From Mycobacterium colombiense (GTDB lineage: Bacteria > Actinomycetota > Actinomycetes > Mycobacteriales > Mycobacteriaceae): a stretch of 64,000 nucleotides of DNA. A model generated the notes under the pieces. That model was not told the origin of the DNA. It did no database searches and saw only the letters and a list, made by a program, of their open reading frames with translations. The position numbers and the translations under genes were made by a program. Shown piece by piece: positions 60,057-64,000 of this stretch. How positions within the stretch are numbered: position 1 is the first letter of the stretch; each line of letters opens with the position of its first letter. The DNA lies in assembly GCF_001953985.1 (NCBI RefSeq), contig NZ_MBEI01000058.1, positions 186,001 to 250,000 of the forward strand, written 5' to 3'.

Positions 60057-60329
60057 ATGAGGATCATCACGACAATCGCCACCGGCGCCCTGCTGGCGGG
60101 CGCGCTGGCCGGCGTGGCCGTCGCGCACGCCGACAGTCCCGAGGAACAGCAGGCCTGCCAGTTGATGGACGATCCGGCGGCCACCCAACAGGGACTCGCG
60201 CCGGCCGAATACGCCTTCATGCAGTTGCGCGCCACCATGTCGGCCCAACGCGCGCGCGACGTGATGTCCATTGCGGTGCAGGAGGACTGCCCCAACCACA
60301 TCATCGACCTGCCGGCCAGCTGGCGGTAG
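60057..60329 (+). CDS. Small secreted DUF732-like protein
   Basis: A 90-residue exported protein: signal peptide IITTIATGALLAGALAGVAVAHA with cleavage after AHA (about residue 25). The mature 65 residues contain two cysteines (QQACQLMDD ... QEDCPNHIID) placed as in DUF732 family proteins of mycobacteria, where they form a disulfide. Function unknown. GGGAGGCACCG is the ribosome site before the ATG. Confidence 0.72.
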   Translation: MRIITTIATGALLAGALAGVAVAHADSPEEQQACQLMDDPAATQQGLAPAEYAFMQLRATMSAQRARDVMSIAVQEDCPNHIIDLPASWR

Positions 60330-60367
60330 CGCGCTTCGCTCAGGTGTCCGATGCCTGCGGGCTGGGT

Positions 60368-60574
60368 ATGTTGACTGGCGTGCGGCTAACGGAGTTTCAC
60401 GAGCGGGTAGTCCTGCGCTTTGGCACGACCTACGGGTCCTCGGTCCTGGTGGATCACGTGCTGACCGGCTTCGACGGACGCACGGCCGCCCAAGCCATCG
60501 AGGCCGGGATCGAGCCCCGCGACGTCTGGCGGGCGTTGTGCGTGGACTTCGACGTCCCCCGGGAACAGTGGTGA
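60368..60574 (+). CDS. DUF3046 protein (Rv2738c homologue)
   Basis: A 68-residue conserved actinobacterial protein (VRLTEFHERVVLRFG ... GFDGRTAAQAIEAGIEPRDVWRALC). It is always found near recA-recX in mycobacteria; function unknown. ATG 60368 (MLTGVRLTE) gives the M. tuberculosis length; a GTG at 60380 is the alternative and would start at VRLTEF. It converges on the flavodoxin-like gene with 10 bases between. Confidence 0.85.
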   Translation: MLTGVRLTEFHERVVLRFGTTYGSSVLVDHVLTGFDGRTAAQAIEAGIEPRDVWRALCVDFDVPREQW

Positions 60575-60584
60575 GCGCAGCGCG

Positions 60585-61211
60585 CTATTCGTATTTCGGG
60601 TACGCGTTCTGCCGCAACACCGTGGCGAGGTGCACGGCATTGCGGACGGCATTGCCGGTCGCGGACGCGACGGCTTCCGGCACATCGTCGAGGTCGGTGT
60701 AGTCCGTGCCCTGCATGGCCTCGCCGTTCCAATAGGTGCAGCCCTGCGCGGCGATGGAGAACCCGATGTCGTTGAGCGCCTGGAAAAGGTCGGCCACGAT
60801 CTTGTGCGCCCCGTCCTCGTTGCCCACGACCGCGGCCAGGACCACCTTGCCCACCATCCGCGGCCTTCCCGCGTCGTCCGTGTCGGATAGCTCGGCATCG
60901 AGGCGCTCCAGGACGCGCTGCGCCACGCTGGACATGTGACCGACCCAGGTGGGTGTCGACACGATGACGATGTCCGCCGCCTTGACCTTGGTCAACAGCT
61001 CCGGCCACTCATCGCCTGGCCCCATGTCGGCCTCGACACCGGGCAGCAGGGCCAGGTCGACGCACCGCACCTTCTCGCCCTCGACGCCCGCACCGCGCAG
61101 CTGATCGAGCAACTGGTCGGCGAGCTTGTCGCTGCTGGACGGCGCCGGACTCTTCTTCAGCGAGCAGACCAACGCGATGGCGCGCAGGGACGGCGTTGCG
61201 GGTGCGGACAT
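60585..61211 (-). CDS. Flavodoxin-fold NAD(P)H-dependent FMN reductase-like protein
   Basis: A 208-residue flavodoxin-like protein: first strand AIALVCSLKKSPAPSSS with the FMN-phosphate loop, and the flavin-contact segment IVIVSTPTWVGHMSSVAQRVLERLD. It would reduce a flavin, quinone or metal complex with NAD(P)H. It lies 56 bases downstream of the FhuF-like gene in the same direction, so it may be cotranscribed from the B12-riboswitch leader; a reductase acting on corrinoid or iron would fit (inference). ATG 61211 begins MSAPATPSL. Confidence 0.8.
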   Translation of the reverse strand: MSAPATPSLRAIALVCSLKKSPAPSSSDKLADQLLDQLRGAGVEGEKVRCVDLALLPGVEADMGPGDEWPELLTKVKAADIVIVSTPTWVGHMSSVAQRVLERLDAELSDTDDAGRPRMVGKVVLAAVVGNEDGAHKIVADLFQALNDIGFSIAAQGCTYWNGEAMQGTDYTDLDDVPEAVASATGNAVRNAVHLATVLRQNAYPKYE

Positions 61212-61267
61212 GCTGGCCACATACCCGGGCTCTTCGACGCCAAACGACGCCCGCGCCGTCCATCGGT

Positions 61268-61927
61268 CTACCGTGTCGTCCGGTGCAGCACGCAGTCGCC
61301 GCACAGAGAACTCCCCGGCAGTCGATAGAAAAGGCAGCAGCTGCGGCGCCTGAAGTCCAGGCCGGTGATGACGCCGGCCCCGGCCAGCACGCCGGTGTTC
61401 AGCAGCGACTGGGTCATCTGGACGATCGCGGGGCGCAGGCTGGGGCGCGCCGACGCCAGGGCCCGTGCGGCTCCCACCAGCGCGGAGGCGATGTTGCCCG
61501 CGAGCAGGGCGGGCGCCAGGTTGACCCGCAGGCCGGCGGCGAGCGGCCGCATGTGCTCGCTCACCACGATCCGGTAGAGCATGTCCGGTGCGGGGGAGGC
61601 GACGGGTTTCCCGGCGGGTTCGGGCAGTCGTAGCTGTGCACCGTCGTCGGCGCGTTGCAGGTCGTCGAGGTCGGGGACGACGCCGTGGCCGATCGCGCAG
61701 GCGAGCACCGGTGACCACAGCCGGGTGGCGTGAGCGAGGTGGACCAGTGACGCGCCGATCCGCAGATCGGTCGTGTGGTAGCGCCGAATGGTGGCGTCGA
61801 TCAGGTCGGCGCAGCCGCCGGCGTAGGACTGTTTGACCGGATGCCAGCCCGCCGCGTCTCCACCCACGGTCAGGGTGAAAAAGCCTCCATAGCAAGCTAT
61901 TTCAGCCAGCTGAGCGGAGATGTCCAT
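61268..61927 (-). CDS. FhuF-like (2Fe-2S) ferric reductase family protein (intact Rv2737A-type)
   Basis: A 219-residue protein ending in the FhuF C-terminal cluster motif RRSCCLFYRLPGSSLCGDC, whose four cysteines (CC ... CGDC) bind a 2Fe-2S centre. FhuF-type proteins reduce ferric iron in siderophores. M. tuberculosis has only a short remnant of this tail at the same place (Rv2737A), so this is the full-length form. Its leader carries a cobalamin riboswitch, which points to a role tied to corrinoids or cobalt rather than iron siderophores. No strong ribosome site; GAGAGG lies 13 bases before the ATG, next to a hairpin. Confidence 0.82.
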   Translation of the reverse strand: MDISAQLAEIACYGGFFTLTVGGDAAGWHPVKQSYAGGCADLIDATIRRYHTTDLRIGASLVHLAHATRLWSPVLACAIGHGVVPDLDDLQRADDGAQLRLPEPAGKPVASPAPDMLYRIVVSEHMRPLAAGLRVNLAPALLAGNIASALVGAARALASARPSLRPAIVQMTQSLLNTGVLAGAGVITGLDFRRRSCCLFYRLPGSSLCGDCVLHRTTR

Positions 61928-61945
61928 TGCTTCGCAACCGCCTCT

Positions 61946-61962
61946 CGGGGAGTTCCGCCCCG
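61946..61962 (-). promoter_or_regulatory. Hairpin in the riboswitch expression platform
   Basis: CGGGG and CCCCG form a 5-bp stem with a 7-base loop (minus strand: loop CGGAACT) between the riboswitch and the FhuF-like ATG, adjoining the GAGAGG ribosome-binding candidate. It could be the switching element controlling translation or termination. Confidence 0.4.
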
Positions 61963-61980
61963 GTTGTGGTGAGGATGCGT

Positions 61981-62100
61981 CGACGGCGAGTATCTGGCTC
62001 TCTCGGGTGGGCATGCCCATGGAGATCACAGTGGCCGGACCGCACCGGATTCACACCGGTTTCCTCGGGCTTTCCGGCCGGAAGGCCCGTCGACGCCGTT
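61981..62100 (-). promoter_or_regulatory. Cobalamin riboswitch
   Basis: On the minus strand the leader of the FhuF-like gene contains the cobalamin core: GGAAACCGGTG, then GAATCCGGTGCGG, then GCCACTGTGA, in the order of the RF00174 consensus. Downstream, GAGAGCCAGATACTC matches the 3' GCCAG-box. The outer helix is formed by ACGGCG near 62099-62094 and CGCCGT near 61988-61983. Adenosyl- or methylcobalamin binding would normally lower expression of the gene at 61927. Confidence 0.85.
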
Positions 62101-62153
62101 CGGTAGCCGATGGTGCCACACGTGATGGGAGACAACGGCGTGTCGAACTTGAA

Positions 62154-62169
62154 TCGAACACCTGTTCGG
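62154..62169 (+). promoter_or_regulatory. LexA (SOS) box of recA
   Basis: TCGAACACCTGTTCGG matches the mycobacterial SOS box TCGAAC-N4-GTTCGA with one mismatch at the last base. It lies 105 bases upstream of recA, where the M. tuberculosis LexA site is found. Confidence 0.85.
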
Positions 62170-62197
62170 CTACTGTGGGGAATGTTCGGCCAGTCAC

Positions 62198-62220
62198 TTG
62201 TCGGTGGCCTTCTCTAGTGT
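62198..62220 (+). promoter_or_regulatory. PafBC-type (RecA-NDp) promoter of recA
   Basis: TTGTCGGTG (62198-62206) followed by the -10-like TAGTGT (62215-62220) is the RecA-independent DNA-damage promoter motif of mycobacteria, recognised by PafBC. It gives recA a second damage-inducible promoter besides the LexA-controlled one. Confidence 0.75.
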
Positions 62221-62274
62221 CACCGCCAACCGACCGATACCGGTCAGACGAACACCGACTATAGGAGAGGCACC

Positions 62275-63315
62275 ATGGCGCAAGCCCCCGACCGCGAGAA
62301 GGCTCTCGAACTGGCGATGGCCCAGATCGAAAAGAGCTACGGCAAAGGCTCGGTGATGCGTCTCGGCGACGAGACACGTCAGCCGATTTCGATCATCCCA
62401 ACCGGATCCATCGCACTGGACGTGGCCCTGGGCATCGGCGGGCTGCCCCGCGGCCGGGTCGTGGAGATCTACGGCCCGGAATCCTCGGGTAAGACCACCG
62501 TCGCCCTGCACGCGGTGGCCAACGCCCAGGCCGCCGGCGGCGTCGCCGCCTTCATCGACGCCGAGCACGCCCTGGACCCGGAGTACGCCAAAAAGCTCGG
62601 CGTGGACACCGATTCCCTGCTGGTCAGCCAGCCGGACACGGGGGAGCAGGCCCTCGAGATCGCCGACATGCTGATCCGCTCCGGCGCCCTGGACATCCTG
62701 GTTATCGACTCGGTGGCCGCGCTGGTGCCGCGCGCCGAGCTCGAAGGCGAGATGGGCGACAGCCACGTCGGGCTGCAGGCCCGGCTGATGAGCCAGGCCC
62801 TGCGGAAAATGACTGGCGCGCTGAATAATTCGGGCACCACCGCGATCTTCATCAACCAGCTGCGCGAGAAGATCGGGGTGATGTTCGGTAGCCCCGAAAC
62901 CACCACGGGTGGAAAGGCTTTGAAGTTCTACGCGTCGGTGCGCATGGACGTGCGCCGGATCGAGACGCTCAAGGACGGCACCAACGCGGTCGGTAACCGC
63001 ACCCGGGTCAAGATCGTCAAGAACAAGGTGGCGCCGCCCTTCAAGCAGGCCGAGTTCGACATCCTCTACGGCCAGGGGGTCAGCCGGGAGGGCTCGCTGA
63101 TCGACATGGGTGTGGAGCAGGGCTTCATCCGCAAGTCCGGCTCCTGGTTCACCTATGAGGGCGAGCAGCTCGGCCAGGGCAAGGAGAACGCCCGCACCTT
63201 CCTGAAGGAAAACGACGAAGTCGCCAACGAGATCGAGAAGAAGATCAAGGAAAAGCTCGGCATTGGCGCGGTCGTGACCGATGACGAAGTCCTGCCCGCC
63301 CCCGTCGACTTCTGA
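62275..63315 (+). CDS. recA: Recombinase RecA
   Basis: Strand-exchange ATPase and SOS co-protease. 346 residues with Walker A GPESSGKT (67-74), Walker B LDILVIDSVAAL, and loop segments up to NQLREKIGVMFGSPETTTGG. The reading frame is continuous, with no intein, in contrast to M. tuberculosis and M. leprae. Strong ribosome site AGGAGAGG before ATG 62275. Two damage-responsive elements lie upstream. recX overlaps its end by 35 bases. Confidence 0.99.
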   Translation: MAQAPDREKALELAMAQIEKSYGKGSVMRLGDETRQPISIIPTGSIALDVALGIGGLPRGRVVEIYGPESSGKTTVALHAVANAQAAGGVAAFIDAEHALDPEYAKKLGVDTDSLLVSQPDTGEQALEIADMLIRSGALDILVIDSVAALVPRAELEGEMGDSHVGLQARLMSQALRKMTGALNNSGTTAIFINQLREKIGVMFGSPETTTGGKALKFYASVRMDVRRIETLKDGTNAVGNRTRVKIVKNKVAPPFKQAEFDILYGQGVSREGSLIDMGVEQGFIRKSGSWFTYEGEQLGQGKENARTFLKENDEVANEIEKKIKEKLGIGAVVTDDEVLPAPVDF

Positions 63316-63802
63316 GCCCTCCCGCGAAGAGCAGGCGCGGGCGCTGTGCCTGCGCCTGCTCACCGCGAGAGCGCGCACCCGGTCCGAGCTGCACGGCCAG
63401 CTGGCCAAACGCGGCTACCCCGACGACGTCAGCGAACGGGTGCTCGACCGGTTGTCCTCCGTCGGCTTGATCGACGACGCCGACTTCGCCCAGCAGTGGG
63501 TGCGGTCCCGCAGGGCGCACGCCGGAAAAAGCAAGCGCGCCTTGGCCGCCGAGCTGCACACCAAGGGCGTCGACAACGAGGTGATCACTGCGGCGCTGGC
63601 CGGGATCGACGCCGGCGCCGAGCGGGACCGGGCGGAACAGTTGGTCCGGTCCAAGCTGCGCCGCGAGACGCTGAACGACGACGACGCGCGGGTGACCCGC
63701 AGGCTGGTGGGGATGCTGGCGCGGCGGGGCTACAGCCAGAACATGGCGTGCGAGGTCGTGTTCGCCGAGTTGGCCGCCGAGCGGGAGCGCCGCCGGGTCT
63801 AG
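63281..63802 (+). CDS. recX: RecA regulator RecX
   Basis: A 173-residue helical-repeat protein that binds RecA filaments and inhibits recombinase activity. It matches M. tuberculosis RecX: EEQARALCLRLLTARART, YPDDVSERVLDRLSSVGLIDD, and the ending CEVVFAELAAERERRRV. The ATG lies inside recA in another frame; the overlap (35 bases) is the usual mycobacterial arrangement and couples RecX output to RecA. Confidence 0.96.
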   Translation: MTKSCPPPSTSEPSREEQARALCLRLLTARARTRSELHGQLAKRGYPDDVSERVLDRLSSVGLIDDADFAQQWVRSRRAHAGKSKRALAAELHTKGVDNEVITAALAGIDAGAERDRAEQLVRSKLRRETLNDDDARVTRRLVGMLARRGYSQNMACEVVFAELAAERERRRV

Positions 63803-63854
63803 GCTGGTGACGTGCGGTTTCTCGCACGCCGACTGGTCGCCGTACCATGGCCCC

Positions 63855-64000
63855 GTGACTCCGATGGTGCGAGAGACCGTGGCGGACGCCGCACCGGCGC
63901 GCACCTACCAAGTCCGCACCTACGGCTGCCAGATGAACGTCCACGACTCGGAGCGGTTGGCGGGCCTGCTGGAAGCGGCCGGGTACCGGCGGGCGGCCGA
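63855..64000 (+). CDS. miaB: tRNA-2-methylthio-N6-dimethylallyladenosine synthase MiaB, N-terminal part
   Basis: The frame from GTG 63855 runs off the window. It reads VTPMVRETVAD... then TYQVRTYGCQMNVHDSERLAG, the MTTase N-terminal domain with the first cluster cysteine (YGCQMN). MiaB is a radical-SAM enzyme that methylthiolates A37 of tRNA. Its position after recX fits M. tuberculosis Rv2733c; Rv2735c and Rv2734 are not between them. ATG 63864 is an alternative start. Confidence 0.9.
   Translation, partial: MTPMVRETVADAAPARTYQVRTYGCQMNVHDSERLAGLLEAAGYRRAA

Noticed and set aside
61930..62029. N-terminal extension of the FhuF-like protein into the leader
   Set aside because: The extension would translate through the riboswitch 3' half; the family-like part begins at ATG 61927.
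62275..63315. RecA intein
   Set aside because: The frame gives a standard 346-residue RecA without insertion.
1..64000. CRISPR arrays, tRNA or rRNA genes
   Set aside because: No regular repeat-spacer series, CCA-ended cloverleaf or rRNA-like stretch was noticed on reading; a tool search (tRNAscan, Infernal) would be more reliable.

Overview
The window looks like chromosome of a slow-growing Mycobacterium, most probably of the M. avium complex type. It is GC-rich, uses many GTG/TTG starts and ATGA or TGATG couplings, and keeps long stretches of gene order known from M. tuberculosis: ald next to a nitronate monooxygenase; dapB-Rv2772c-Rv2771c; thyA-dfrA; hsdM-hsdS-thyX-dapA-rnj; ftsK-argA-pgsA3-clgR-pspA-pspM; ephG-Rv2739c-Rv2738c-recA-recX-miaB. 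recA has no intein, unlike M. tuberculosis, and the single-chain long-chain acyl-CoA carboxylase is a type known from M. avium subsp. paratuberculosis. Species assignment is inference.

Layout. 1-1552: end of a nitronate monooxygenase gene and ald. 1643-10832: accessory oxidative catabolism (Baeyer-Villiger monooxygenase, metal-dependent hydrolase, EphD-like hydrolase/SDR fusion, VanB-type reductase, TetR/GNAT pair, Rieske oxygenase, DapB-fold dehydrogenase). 10794-14556: DUF222/HNH gene, a lipoprotein, then dapB and two conserved genes. 14560-16747: an AT-richer insert with a DUF4238 gene converging on a HEPN-like gene. 16854-29349: a minus-strand island described below. 29430-38596: lipid metabolism (thioesterase, acyl-CoA ligase, single-chain acyl-CoA carboxylase, SDR, two acyl-CoA dehydrogenases). 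38770-50161: glycosyltransferase, dienelactone hydrolase, thyA, dfrA, a DivIVA-like coiled coil, a YcaQ-like glycosylase, an HsdM/HsdS pair without HsdR, thyX, dapA, RNase J. 50166-58350: methyltransferase, mycofactocin-type SDR, ABM protein, ftsK, argA, pgsA3 and the envelope-stress genes clgR-pspA-pspM. 58368-64000: ephG, glycosyltransferase, small proteins, a flavodoxin-like and an FhuF-like protein behind a cobalamin riboswitch, then recA-recX and the start of miaB behind a LexA box and a PafBC-type promoter.

The most unusual region is 16854-29349. Reading leftward it encodes a STAND-ATPase/GAF/class III nucleotide cyclase of about 1,490 residues, a probable HK97-fold (encapsulin-like) shell protein, a polyprenyl diphosphate synthase, two small unknown proteins, a CrtC/AttH-like lipocalin-fold protein, an SCP2 lipid carrier, a carotenoid-desaturase-like flavoprotein, and a Met/Pro-rich protein with two copies of a helical DYxQQL...LQxWR motif. 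Most genes overlap by a few bases. A truncated phage terminase gene follows. My reading is a proteinaceous nanocompartment for a terpenoid or lipid pathway under nucleotide-cyclase control. The shell call and the pathway are inference.

A second notable point is the cobalamin riboswitch on the minus strand at 61981-62100. It would place an FhuF-type iron-sulfur protein, the intact form of what is a short remnant (Rv2737A) in M. tuberculosis, and perhaps the flavodoxin-like gene, under B12 control. No tRNA, rRNA, CRISPR array or intact insertion sequence was seen.
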